Shown here: positions 19,138 to 28,212 of the stretch, in pieces
Numbering within the stretch: position 1 is the stretch's first letter
How the letters are laid out: the number at the start of each line of letters is the position of its first letter
Assembly: GCA_015056735.1 (NCBI GenBank)
Contig: SVFT01000007.1
Span: 62,001 to 126,000, forward strand
DNA length: 64,000 nucleotides
Reading direction: 5' to 3'
Source of the DNA: Lachnospiraceae bacterium
GTDB taxonomy: Bacteria; Bacillota; Clostridia; Lachnospirales; Lachnospiraceae
Notes under the pieces: generated by a model
Database searches by the model: none
What the model saw: only the letters and a program-made list of their open reading frames with translations
Told to the model about the DNA's origin: nothing
Position numbers and translations under genes: made by a program

Positions 19138-21588
19138 ATGAATAAAATCGAGTTTTTAAATCTTTGCAGATCGAAAAGGGTCTATCTGGACGGTGCGATG
19201 GGATCGAATCTGATCAAGCGCGGCATGCCGGTTGGTTGCTGCCCGGAAGAGTGGATCCTGGAACATAAAGATGTTGTGGTACAGCTGCAGCGTGAGTATG
19301 TGGATGCCGGGACGAACATCCTGTATGCGCCCACATTTACAGCCAATGCGATCAAACTGGCAGAATACGGTCTTGCCGATCGCCACGATGAGATCAACAA
19401 AGGTCTCATGGCAGTCTCCAAAGAAGCGGCCGGAGATCGTGCCTATGTTGCGGCTGACCTTACGATGACCGGTAAGCAGCTTAAGCCGATCGGTCCGCTT
19501 GATTTCGAAGAACTTGTCGACGTATACAAAAAGCAGATCCTTGCCTGTATCGAGGGCGGTGCGGACCTTGTCGTTGTGGAGACCATGCTTTCCCTTCAGG
19601 AGACCAGAGCCGCCGTGATCGCGGCAAAAGAGGTTTGTGACCTGCCAATCATGGCAACACTTTCCTTTGATAATGACGGCAAGACGATGTTTGGAACCGA
19701 CGCAAAGACCGCGGCTGTTACATTATCCGCGCTTGGCGTATCCGCTGTCGGCACGAACTGCAGCGCAGGACCGGATATGCTTCTTCCGATCATTAGAGCG
19801 ATGGTATCCGTAACGGATATCCCGATCATCGCAAAGCCCAACGCCGGTCTTCCTGTGCTTGATCCTGACGGGAATGCCGTTTATGATATGGATCCCGATA
19901 CGTTTGCCTGCGAGACTGCAAAGCTCGCTGAGGCGGGAGCGGCTATTCTGGGCGGATGCTGCGGAACGGATCCCGAATATATCGGAAAACTCGTGGAAGC
20001 GACAAAAGATATTCCGCTTCCTCCTGCAAAGGAGATCAGGAAGCGTTTTCTCACAAGCGAGAGACAGACGCTTTCTTTTGATCTGAATGACCGCTTTATC
20101 GTTGTCGGTGAGAGGATCAATCCTACCGGCAAGAAGAAACTGCAGGAGGCCTTTCGCGCCGGCGATCTTGATATGGCGATCCGCTTCGCGGAAGAGCAGG
20201 AGGAGGCCGGTGCAAAGATCCTGGATATCAATGTCGGTATGAGCGGGATCGATGAGAAAGAGCTGATGCTTCGGACGATGGAGGAAGTGATGCAGGTATC
20301 AAAGCTTCCGCTTTCACTTGACTCCAGTTATATAGATGTTTTGGAGAGCGCACTTCGAAGGTATCCCGGTCGTGCACTTGTAAACTCGGTTTCCTATGAA
20401 CATGAGAAGATCGAGCGTCTTTTGCCCGTGATCAAAAAATACGGTGCGATGTTTATCCTGCTTCCGGTTTCGGAGGAGGGTCTTCCGAAGTCGCTGGAAG
20501 AGAAGATCGGTACGATCGAAAAAATCCTGGAAAGAGCCTACGCACTTGGATTTACAAAGCAGGATATCGTTGTTGACGGGCTTGTTGCCACGGTTGGTGC
20601 AAATGCCGCTGCCGGGACAGAGACGATCGAAACGATCCGCTATTGCAGAGAAAACGGACTGGCCACGATATGCGGACTTTCGAATATCTCATTCGGCCTT
20701 CCGGAGCGTAAGTATGTGAATACGGCTTTTTTATGTATGGCGATGCAGGCAGGCCTGACAATGGCGATCGCGAATCCGGGACAGGATCTTTTAATGAACT
20801 GTATGGCGGCGGTCGATCTGCTCCTTAACAAAAAGGATGCCGGCGATGCATACTTAAAAAGGATCGAGCGCTTCAAAGAACTTCACCCGGAAGGCGATAT
20901 CATAGTGCCTTCATCATCAGCAGCGCCGAAGCCGGTCAAGAGCGACGATAACGGTGATTCGAAAAGCGAGATTCATACAGCGATCTTAAAAGGGAAAAAG
21001 AAAGCGATCAAAGAGCTTGTTGAGAAGGAACTGCGATCCGGCCGCTCTCCCAAGGCGATCCTGGATGAGGAACTGATGCCTGCCATTACGGAGGTTGGTG
21101 ATCTGTATGATAAGGGAATCTTTTTTCTCCCGCAGCTGATCGGCGGAGCGGAGACGATGAAGCTTGCGATTGAAGTGATCGAACCGCTTCTTTTAAGCAG
21201 TGACCAGAGCAGGAAGCTGCCGACGATTGTGATCGCGACTGTAAAAGGTGATGTTCACGACATCGGTAAGAATCTGGTGGCGCTGATGCTCAAGAATTTC
21301 GGCTTTGACATCATTGATCTGGGAAAAGATGTGCCGCGTGAAGTGATCGTGCAGACGGCGATCGAACGTAATGCAAGCGTGATCGCTTTGTCGGCGCTGA
21401 TGACAACGACAATGCAGGAGATGCGTCATGTGATCGAATATGCAAAAGAGAAAGGCGTTACTGCAAAGGTGATCATCGGAGGTGCCGTGATCACGCAGGA
21501 ATATGCCGACGAGATCGGTGCGGACGGTTATGCGACGGATGCGGCCGATGCCGTTCGTGTTGCAAAGAATCTGCTGGGCATTGAATAG
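19138..21588 (+). CDS. metH: Cobalamin-dependent methionine synthase, short form without reactivation domain
   Basis: 816 residues. Domain order: homocysteine-binding barrel (about 1-295, with zinc cysteines in GTNCSAGP and GGCCGTDPEY), pterin/methyltetrahydrofolate-binding barrel (about 315-575), cobalamin cap (about 620-690) and cobalamin-binding domain with DVHDIGKNLV near residue 705. It transfers a methyl group from methyltetrahydrofolate to homocysteine. E. coli MetH has about 1,230 residues and ends in an S-adenosylmethionine-dependent reactivation domain; that domain is absent here, as in many Clostridia where reactivation is encoded separately. No such activation gene is in the window. 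Start ATG 19138 follows GAGAGGA. Confidence 0.93.
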   Translation: MNKIEFLNLCRSKRVYLDGAMGSNLIKRGMPVGCCPEEWILEHKDVVVQLQREYVDAGTNILYAPTFTANAIKLAEYGLADRHDEINKGLMAVSKEAAGDRAYVAADLTMTGKQLKPIGPLDFEELVDVYKKQILACIEGGADLVVVETMLSLQETRAAVIAAKEVCDLPIMATLSFDNDGKTMFGTDAKTAAVTLSALGVSAVGTNCSAGPDMLLPIIRAMVSVTDIPIIAKPNAGLPVLDPDGNAVYDMDPDTFACETAKLAEAGAAILGGCCGTDPEYIGKLVEATKDIPLPPAKEIRKRFLTSERQTLSFDLNDRFIVVGERINPTGKKKLQEAFRAGDLDMAIRFAEEQEEAGAKILDINVGMSGIDEKELMLRTMEEVMQVSKLPLSLDSSYIDVLESALRRYPGRALVNSVSYEHEKIERLLPVIKKYGAMFILLPVSEEGLPKSLEEKIGTIEKILERAYALGFTKQDIVVDGLVATVGANAAAGTETIETIRYCRENGLATICGLSNISFGLPERKYVNTAFLCMAMQAGLTMAIANPGQDLLMNCMAAVDLLLNKKDAGDAYLKRIERFKELHPEGDIIVPSSSAAPKPVKSDDNGDSKSEIHTAILKGKKKAIKELVEKELRSGRSPKAILDEELMPAITEVGDLYDKGIFFLPQLIGGAETMKLAIEVIEPLLLSSDQSRKLPTIVIATVKGDVHDIGKNLVALMLKNFGFDIIDLGKDVPREVIVQTAIERNASVIALSALMTTTMQEMRHVIEYAKEKGVTAKVIIGGAVITQEYADEIGADGYATDAADAVRVAKNLLGIE

Positions 21589-21595
21589 TGCGTAT

Positions 21596-21631
21596 AATAA
21601 GACCCCGGTTCAAACGAACCGGGGTCTTATT
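21596..21631. terminator. Bidirectional terminator between metH and prs
   Basis: A perfect 16-bp stem (21596-21611 with 21616-21631) and a 4-base loop, with AATAA and TTATT flanks. It sits exactly between the two convergent genes. Confidence 0.85.
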
Positions 21632-21639
21632 ATCGTCAA

Positions 21640-22836
21640 TTAGTCTTCCGTAATCTGAACTTCCTGACGGAGATTGTATTTATCTAGGATCGCGTTGATC
21701 TTCTCGGTCGGAGTCAATACATTGCCAAGAGAAGAGTCATGATTCGAAAAGTCGATGATCGATGCCAGAAACTTGCTCATATCCGCTTCCAGGAAGTAAG
21801 GCTTCTCTTTTAATTCCGGCGGAAGATAGCAGAGGTTTGTGGTGATCACACGGTCGAAGACGCATTGTTCATATGCTTCGTCGAATTTCTTTAACCCGTT
21901 TGTGAACAGGCCGAACGTTGTACAGAGGAATACACGCTTCGCGTTCATTTTTTTAAGCTGGCGCGCAGTATCCAGGATGCTTTCACCGGAAGAGATGATA
22001 TCATCGATGATAAAAACGTCCTTGCCGTCAATGTTATCTCCGAGGAACTCATGTGCCACGATCGGGTTCTTGCCGTTTACGATCGTTGTATAGTCGCGCC
22101 TTTTATAGAACATGCCGGTATCGACACCCAAAACACCTGCAAAATATACGGCACGGTCGAGCGCTCCTTCATCAGGGCTGATGACGGTCGTATGATCCTT
22201 GTCGATCAACAGGTCTTCTTCATTCTCAAGCAGTGCACGCAGAAACTGATAGTGTGCCGTAAAGTTATCAAACCCCGCAAGCGGGATAGAGTTCTGTACA
22301 CGGGGATCATGTGCATCAAATGTGATGAAATTGGAAACGCCCATTTTGAAAAGCTCTTCGAGTGCATAGGCGCAGTCAAGGGATTCCTGCCCGTTACGTT
22401 TATGCTGCCTTCCTTCGTACAGGAACGGCATGATCACGTTGATGCGGTGCGCTTTGCCGTTGCAGGCGGCGATCACACGCTTCAGATCCTGGTAATGATC
22501 ATCGGGAGACATGTGATTTGTATAGCCGTTCAGCTGATAGGTGATACTGTGATTGCAGATATCGACCAGAATATACAGATCCTTACCGCGGATACTCTCG
22601 TGGAAGACACCCTTTCCTTCACCGGACCCGAAACGCGGACATTCAAAATTGCAAAGGTAATTGCTTTCCGTATAACCTCTGAATGCCGGATCTTTCTTTA
22701 ATGAGTGATGGATATCTTTACGAAAACTGACCAGATAATTGTTGACGCTTCTGCCGAGAGCTTCGGCGGAAGACAGAGCGATCAATTTGAGCGGAGCAAC
22801 CGGGAGAGCGGTTTCCAGCTTTTTGATATTCGGCAT
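21640..22836 (-). CDS. prs: Ribose-phosphate pyrophosphokinase (PRPP synthetase), long form
   Basis: 398 residues, against about 315 for the common bacterial enzyme; the extra length is an N-terminal region of roughly 40 residues, internal insertions and a C-terminal extension. The PRPP-binding signature VFIIDDIISSGES is near residue 272, and the metal and substrate region FITFDAHDPRVQN near residue 171. It makes PRPP from ribose 5-phosphate and ATP for nucleotide, histidine and tryptophan synthesis. RBS GGAGGA precedes ATG 22836, and a consensus-like promoter lies at 22881-22909. Confidence 0.92.
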   Translation of the reverse strand: MPNIKKLETALPVAPLKLIALSSAEALGRSVNNYLVSFRKDIHHSLKKDPAFRGYTESNYLCNFECPRFGSGEGKGVFHESIRGKDLYILVDICNHSITYQLNGYTNHMSPDDHYQDLKRVIAACNGKAHRINVIMPFLYEGRQHKRNGQESLDCAYALEELFKMGVSNFITFDAHDPRVQNSIPLAGFDNFTAHYQFLRALLENEEDLLIDKDHTTVISPDEGALDRAVYFAGVLGVDTGMFYKRRDYTTIVNGKNPIVAHEFLGDNIDGKDVFIIDDIISSGESILDTARQLKKMNAKRVFLCTTFGLFTNGLKKFDEAYEQCVFDRVITTNLCYLPPELKEKPYFLEADMSKFLASIIDFSNHDSSLGNVLTPTEKINAILDKYNLRQEVQITED

Positions 22837-22880
22837 AACTTCCTCCGTAGATGGTTGAAAACTTGATTTTCACCAGTTCT

Positions 22881-22909
22881 TTTATATCATTCTGCTAGTG
22901 ACACGTCAA
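22881..22909 (-). promoter_or_regulatory. Promoter of prs
   Basis: Minus strand TTGACG (22909-22904), 17-base spacer, TATAAA (22886-22881). Its -35 hexamer is directly adjacent to the -35 of the divergent promoter at 22898-22926, so the two polymerase footprints must compete. Confidence 0.65.
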
Positions 22910-22926
22910 GGAAATTCGAGTAAAAT
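22898..22926 (+). promoter_or_regulatory. Promoter of the DUF512-der operon, overlapping the prs promoter
   Basis: GTGACA (22898-22903), 17-base spacer, TAAAAT (22921-22926). It starts about 28 bases upstream of ATG 22961. Confidence 0.55.
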
Positions 22927-22960
22927 ATCCATGTGTGGGAATAGCATATTAGGAGTGAGC

Positions 22961-24295
22961 ATGAAGCAAAAAGGTCATCTCATCGGACGTGTTTTGCCGG
23001 GCAGTATCGCAGAAGAAGTCGGCATTGAGGCAGGAGATGTATTGTATAAGATCAACGATCACGAGATCACGGATATATTCGATTACCAGTATTACATCCA
23101 GGATGAATACATCGAGGTGCTGATCGCCAAGCCGTCAGGTGAGGAGTGGATCCTTGAGATCGATAAAGACTATGATGAAGACATCGGCCTGGAATTTGAA
23201 AACGGCCTGATGGACGATTACCGCTCGTGTCATAACAACTGCATATTTTGTTTTATCGACCAGATGCCTAAGGGAATGCGTGATACTTTATACTTTAAAG
23301 ATGATGATTCCCGGCTTTCTTTTTTACAGGGCAATTACGTAACGCTGACCAATATGTCGGATCATGACCTTGACAGGATCATTCTCTACCATCTCTCGCC
23401 GATCAATGTTTCGATCCAGACGACGAATCCGGAGCTTCGCTGCATGATGCTTCATAACCGTTTTGCAGGTGAAGCGCTCAAGAAAGTGGACAGGCTCTAT
23501 GAGGGCGGCATCACGATGAACGGACAGATCGTTCTGTGTAAAGGCGTAAACGACGGGGCTGAGCTTGAACGGAGTATTTCCGATCTGACGCGCTATATTC
23601 CTCTTATGGAGAGCGTCTCGGTCGTTCCCGTCGGCCTTTCAAAGTATCGTGACGGCCTCTATCCGCTTGAACCCTTCCAAAGAGAAGATGCGATCGAGGT
23701 GCTTTCGATCATTCACAGATGGCAGGAGAAGATCTACCGGGAGCATGGGATCCATTTTATCCATGCCTCCGATGAATGGTATATCTTAGCAGGCATGGAT
23801 CTTCCGGAAGAGGAGCGCTACGACGGATACCTGCAGCTTGAAAACGGTGTCGGGATGCTTCGCCTTATGATGAATGAGTTCCGGGATGCCATAGAAGAGC
23901 TTCGCCAAAATGTGAAGGCCCATGAAATGAGCGTGCCTCATACGCTTTCCGTTGCAACGGGCCGGCTTGCGGCACCTTTTGTCAGGAGGATGGCGGAAGA
24001 GATCTGTGAAGTCCTTCCGAATCTTACGATCCGTGTGTATGCGATCCGCAACGATTTTTTCGGTGAACTGATTACCGTATCGGGGCTTCTGACCGGGCAG
24101 GATATCGCCGCACAGCTTGCAGACAAGGAACTGGGTGAATGTCTTCTTTTGCCCCAAAATGTATTGCGTTCTGGCGAAGAAGTGTTCCTAGATGACATGA
24201 CTTTGACCGAGCTTTCCGATACTTTACAAGTAAAAGTAAATATTGTAAAATCAGACGGACATGCGCTCGTTGACGCCGTGGTCTCCTGTGTTTAG
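22961..24295 (+). CDS. DUF512 family protein (PDZ - radical-SAM-like - DUF512)
   Basis: 444 residues. An N-terminal PDZ-like domain (about 1-65, LPGSIAEEVGIEAGDVLYKI) precedes a CX3CX2C cluster (Cys90, Cys94, Cys97 in CHNNCIFCFIDQ), which is typical of [4Fe-4S] radical SAM proteins. A long C-terminal DUF512 region follows. The family is widespread in Clostridia, its reaction is unknown to me, and it is often found beside der, as here. Start ATG 22961 follows AGGAG (22951-22955). The gene der begins 37 bases after its stop. Confidence 0.85.
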   Translation: MKQKGHLIGRVLPGSIAEEVGIEAGDVLYKINDHEITDIFDYQYYIQDEYIEVLIAKPSGEEWILEIDKDYDEDIGLEFENGLMDDYRSCHNNCIFCFIDQMPKGMRDTLYFKDDDSRLSFLQGNYVTLTNMSDHDLDRIILYHLSPINVSIQTTNPELRCMMLHNRFAGEALKKVDRLYEGGITMNGQIVLCKGVNDGAELERSISDLTRYIPLMESVSVVPVGLSKYRDGLYPLEPFQREDAIEVLSIIHRWQEKIYREHGIHFIHASDEWYILAGMDLPEEERYDGYLQLENGVGMLRLMMNEFRDAIEELRQNVKAHEMSVPHTLSVATGRLAAPFVRRMAEEICEVLPNLTIRVYAIRNDFFGELITVSGLLTGQDIAAQLADKELGECLLLPQNVLRSGEEVFLDDMTLTELSDTLQVKVNIVKSDGHALVDAVVSCV

Positions 24296-24332
24296 GTCGG
24301 ATCGCGGCTTTACTTACATGGAGTAATATTTT

Positions 24333-25667
24333 ATGAGTAAAAAAAGAGGAAAACCGATCGTTGCCGTGGTGGGCAGACCAAACGTGGGTAAATCGACGTT
24401 GTTTAATGCCCTAGCGGGAGAGATGATCTCTATCGTCAAGGATACACCCGGAATTACGAGAGACAGAATATATGCGGATGTGACGTGGCTTGATCATGCG
24501 TTTACGCTGATCGATACAGGCGGTATCGAACCCGATTCGTCGGATGTGATCTTATCGCAGATGCGTGAGCAGGCTGAGATCGCGATCTCAACTGCGGATG
24601 TCATCCTGTTTATGACGGATGTACGGCAGGGACTGGTCGATGCGGACTCCAAAGTCGCAGACATGCTTAGAAGATCGCATAAACCGGTCGTTTTGACGGT
24701 TAATAAAGTGGATGATTTCAACAAAATGATGCCGGATGTGTATGAGTTCTATAACCTTGGCATCGGTGAGCCGATCCCGATCTCTGCGGCGAACCGCACG
24801 GGTATCGGTGAACTGCTTGATGTGGTGGTGGAGCATTTTGACAGTTCGGATGCCGAGGAGGAAGAGGACGACCGCCCGAAGGTTGCGATCGTTGGGAAGC
24901 CCAATGTCGGCAAGTCTTCGATCATCAACAAGCTGATCGGCGAGAATCGCGTGATCGTATCCGATATTGCCGGTACGACGCGAGATGCGATCGACACGGA
25001 AGTCGTTCATAATAAGAAAGAGTATGTTCTGATCGATACGGCCGGACTTCGCCGCAAGAACAAGATCAAAGAAGAACTCGAGCGTTACATGATCGTACGA
25101 ACGGTCAGCGCCGTAGAACGCGCCGATGTAGTCGTTCTAGTCATCGATGCATCGGAAGGCGTGACCGAGCAGGATGCCAAGATCGCCGGGATCGCACACG
25201 AACGGGGCAAGGGCGTGATCATTGCCGTGAATAAATGGGATCTTGTGGAAAAAGATGACAAGACCATCTATAAATTCACGGGCAAGGTGAAGGAAACGCT
25301 TTCCTTTATGCCTTACGCTGAACTTTTGTTTGTATCCGCAGAGACAGGACAGCGCCTGCCCAAGCTTTTTGACATGATCGATATGGTCATTGAGAATCAT
25401 GCGCTTCGCGTCGCGACCGGTGTCTTAAACGAGATCATGACGGAAGCTGTGGCGCTCCAGCAGCCGCCCAGCGATAAAGGCAAGCGTCTGAAGCTTTTCT
25501 ATATCACGCAGGTTGCGGTTAAGCCGCCGACGTTTGTGATCTTTGTCAATGACAAGGAATTAATGCATTTTTCTTATACAAGATATATTGAAAACCGGAT
25601 CCGCGATGCGTTCGGATTCCGGGGAACACCGCTTCGTTTTATCATCAGGGAGAGGAAGGAGAACTAG
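24333..25667 (+). CDS. der: Ribosome biogenesis GTPase Der (EngA)
   Basis: 444 residues with two tandem GTPase domains: first P-loop GRPNVGKST near residue 14, second GKPNVGKSS near residue 187. Both have switch DTPGITRD/DIAGTTRD and NKxD motifs. A KH-like C-terminal domain occupies about 355-440. Der is essential for 50S subunit maturation. RBS GGAG lies ahead of ATG 24333. The next gene starts on the base after its stop. Confidence 0.97.
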   Translation: MSKKRGKPIVAVVGRPNVGKSTLFNALAGEMISIVKDTPGITRDRIYADVTWLDHAFTLIDTGGIEPDSSDVILSQMREQAEIAISTADVILFMTDVRQGLVDADSKVADMLRRSHKPVVLTVNKVDDFNKMMPDVYEFYNLGIGEPIPISAANRTGIGELLDVVVEHFDSSDAEEEEDDRPKVAIVGKPNVGKSSIINKLIGENRVIVSDIAGTTRDAIDTEVVHNKKEYVLIDTAGLRRKNKIKEELERYMIVRTVSAVERADVVVLVIDASEGVTEQDAKIAGIAHERGKGVIIAVNKWDLVEKDDKTIYKFTGKVKETLSFMPYAELLFVSAETGQRLPKLFDMIDMVIENHALRVATGVLNEIMTEAVALQQPPSDKGKRLKLFYITQVAVKPPTFVIFVNDKELMHFSYTRYIENRIRDAFGFRGTPLRFIIRERKEN

Positions 25668-26315
25668 ATGGTACGGATCGTATGCCTCCTGATCGGATAT
25701 TTATTCGGTCTGTTTCAGACCGCTTATTTCTATGGCAAGATGAAAGGGATCGATATCAGAAAGCATGGCAGCGGCAACGCAGGGACGACCAACACGCTGC
25801 GTGTGCTTGGGTTTAAGGCAGGACTGATCGTGCTTGCCGGAGATCTTTTAAAATGTGCACTGGCGCTCGTACTTGTACGATGCCTGCTCGGTCAGAGTCA
25901 TGCAGATATGCTCTATCTGCTTCTTCTGTATACGGCTGCGGGCGTGATCATCGGGCATGATTTTCCATTTTACATGCATTTCAAAGGCGGAAAAGGGATC
26001 GCTGCAACGGCGGGTCTGATCGCAGCGTTTCATCCTTATTTCATTCCGATGGGGCTTATTGTGTTTTTCAGTATCTTTTTTACAACACACTATGTATCCC
26101 TCGGCTCATTGATGATCTATGTCGGGTTTATGACGCAGCTTATCATAATGGGGCAGCTTGGGTGCTTTCGGATGGAGCCTGCGCTTTTGTATGAGATGTA
26201 CGGGGTTGGCGCATTTTTGATGTTCATGGCGTATTTTCAGCATCGTGCCAATATCGTACGCCTCTTAAAGGGTGAAGAGCGAAAGACGTATCTGTTCAAA
26301 AAGAACGAACAATAA
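25668..26315 (+). CDS. plsY: Acyl-phosphate:glycerol-3-phosphate acyltransferase
   Basis: 215 residues, integral membrane, about five hydrophobic segments. Conserved loops GSGNAGTTNTLRVLG (about 36-50) and GHDFPFYMHFKGGKGIAAT (about 101-119) are the phosphate- and substrate-binding signatures of PlsY. It adds the first acyl chain to glycerol 3-phosphate. Start ATG 25668 directly follows the der stop, with AGGAAGGAG upstream inside der. Its substrate is produced by GpsA, encoded next. Confidence 0.95.
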   Translation: MVRIVCLLIGYLFGLFQTAYFYGKMKGIDIRKHGSGNAGTTNTLRVLGFKAGLIVLAGDLLKCALALVLVRCLLGQSHADMLYLLLLYTAAGVIIGHDFPFYMHFKGGKGIAATAGLIAAFHPYFIPMGLIVFFSIFFTTHYVSLGSLMIYVGFMTQLIIMGQLGCFRMEPALLYEMYGVGAFLMFMAYFQHRANIVRLLKGEERKTYLFKKNEQ

Positions 26316-26379
26316 ATACAATATAATAACAAAAACACTCTGCCGGGAACGGCATAATATTCGCGAAGGAGACTTGGAG

Positions 26380-27393
26380 ATGGAGAGAATAAGTGTTTTG
26401 GGAGCAGGCAGCTGGGGGACGGCCCTTGCGAGGCTCCTCTGCAACAACGGGCATGAGGTGACCATGTGGTCGGCACTGCCTGAAGAGATTCGTGCACTTC
26501 GTGCGGATCATGAAAACCGTGAGAAATTACCCGGAGTTCCGCTTCCGGAGCGCATGCGCTTTACGGAAGATCTGAAGGAGGCGGTCACGGATCGGGATAT
26601 CCTTTTACTGGCGGTTCCTTCCGGTTTTGTCAGAAGCACCACAGCAAGGCTTCATGACATCATTCCGGATGGCCAGATCATTGTAAATGTTGCGAAGGGT
26701 ATCGAAGAGAGTACATTAAAAACGCTGTCGGAAGTGATCGAAGATGAGCTGCCGACTGCTAATGTTGTTGTATTATCTGGGCCTTCACACGCTGAAGAAG
26801 TGGGGCGTGACATTCCGACATCGATCGTGGCGGGTGCCCACAGAAAGACAACGGCTGATTATATTCAGAATACATTTATGAGTGAATCATTTCGTGTTTA
26901 TACCAGCCCGGATCTGCTTGGTATGGAACTCGGAGCAGCGCTGAAAAATGTCGTGGCACTGGCTGCGGGGATCGCGGATGGCCTTGGCTACGGCGATAAT
27001 ACAAAGGCCGCTTTGATCACGCGCGGTATGGCGGAAATCACAAAACTCGGTGTAGAGATGGGCGGCAGAGCGGAGACGTTTGCTGGACTGTCAGGGATCG
27101 GCGACCTGATCGTAACCTGTGGCAGCATGCATTCAAGGAACCGCCGAGCAGGGATCCTGATCGGACAGGGACATTCCTACGAAGAAGCGATGGCGGAAGT
27201 CAAGCAGGTCGTGGAAGGCGTCTACAGCGCGAAGGCGGCGCTCAGGCTTGCCCACAAATATCATGTGGAGCTGCCGATCTGCGAACAGGTCAATGCCGTA
27301 TTATTTGAGGGAAAAGACGCGGGAGAAGCGGTCAGGGAACTGATGCTCCGCGATAAAAAAATAGAAAACAACGATATACTTTGGAGGACCTAA
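26380..27393 (+). CDS. gpsA: NAD(P)-dependent glycerol-3-phosphate dehydrogenase
   Basis: 337 residues. The Rossmann motif GAGSWGTALA lies at residues 7-16, and the catalytic lysine region LKNVVALAAGIADGLG near residue 188. It reduces dihydroxyacetone phosphate to glycerol 3-phosphate for PlsY and phospholipid synthesis. The start is ATG 26380, preceded by AAGGAG (26366-26371); longer in-frame extensions add a charged leader that would hide the N-terminal Rossmann strand. Its TAA overlaps the ATG of the next gene. Confidence 0.96.
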   Translation: MERISVLGAGSWGTALARLLCNNGHEVTMWSALPEEIRALRADHENREKLPGVPLPERMRFTEDLKEAVTDRDILLLAVPSGFVRSTTARLHDIIPDGQIIVNVAKGIEESTLKTLSEVIEDELPTANVVVLSGPSHAEEVGRDIPTSIVAGAHRKTTADYIQNTFMSESFRVYTSPDLLGMELGAALKNVVALAAGIADGLGYGDNTKAALITRGMAEITKLGVEMGGRAETFAGLSGIGDLIVTCGSMHSRNRRAGILIGQGHSYEEAMAEVKQVVEGVYSAKAALRLAHKYHVELPICEQVNAVLFEGKDAGEAVRELMLRDKKIENNDILWRT

Positions 27394-28205
27394 TGCAAAA
27401 CAATTTTAACGGAACATCGGAATACGTTGCGTCAGAGCAGTTGATGGCGAGTGTCAATGTGGCGATCGCGCTTCAGAAGCCGCTTTTGATCAAAGGAGAG
27501 CCCGGTACAGGAAAGACTATGCTGGCTGAAGCGGTTGCCAAGTCACTTGGCAGAAAGCTTTTGATCTGGAATATAAAGTCTACAACGAAGGCGCAGGACG
27601 GTCTTTACATGTATGATACGATCCAGCGTCTCTATGACGGACAGTTCGGCGAGGAAGGCGTTGACGATATCGCAAGATACATTAAGCTTGGCAAGCTGGG
27701 CGAAGCCTTTGACAGCGACGAGCAGGTCGTTCTTTTGATCGATGAGATCGATAAGGCTGATCTGGAATTTCCGAATGACCTTTTGTGGGAACTTGATCAG
27801 ATGGAATTCTATATCCATGAGACCAGACGTACGGTCAAGGCAAAACACCGTCCAATCGTGATCATCACGTCCAATGCGGAAAAGGAACTGCCGGATGCTT
27901 TTCTGCGCCGCTGCATTTTCCATTATATTGAGTTTCCCGATGCGGCGCTTATGGATGAGATCGTCAAGACACACTATCCGGATGTCGATCAGAACCTTTT
28001 GGATCAGGCAATGGAAGCCTTCTACAACATCCGCAGTATGCGCGAGATCAGAAAGAAACCGAGTACCTCGGAACTGATCGATTGGGTAAATGCGCTTCAG
28101 ATCGGCGGTATCAGTGCTTCCGAGATCAAAGAAAAGCTTCCGTTTGTCGGTGTGATCGTAAAGAAAGATGAGGATCTGGAAACGGTGAAACACAGCGTAG
28201 AGTAG
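27393..28205 (+). CDS. MoxR-type AAA+ ATPase
   Basis: 270 residues. Walker A GEPGTGKTM is at residues 35-43, Walker B VVLLIDEID at about 112-120, sensor 1 IVIITSN near 155, and the arginine-finger region DAFLRRC near 169. This layout is typical of the MoxR/CoxD group, which acts with VWA-domain partners as chaperones for metalloenzyme maturation or complex assembly. The start overlaps the gpsA stop (TAATG) behind GGAGG. The VWA partner follows 7 bases later. The client of this pair is unknown, and no metalloenzyme gene lies next to it. Confidence 0.85.
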   Translation: MQNNFNGTSEYVASEQLMASVNVAIALQKPLLIKGEPGTGKTMLAEAVAKSLGRKLLIWNIKSTTKAQDGLYMYDTIQRLYDGQFGEEGVDDIARYIKLGKLGEAFDSDEQVVLLIDEIDKADLEFPNDLLWELDQMEFYIHETRRTVKAKHRPIVIITSNAEKELPDAFLRRCIFHYIEFPDAALMDEIVKTHYPDVDQNLLDQAMEAFYNIRSMREIRKKPSTSELIDWVNALQIGGISASEIKEKLPFVGVIVKKDEDLETVKHSVE

Positions 28206-28212
28206 GTGATCT

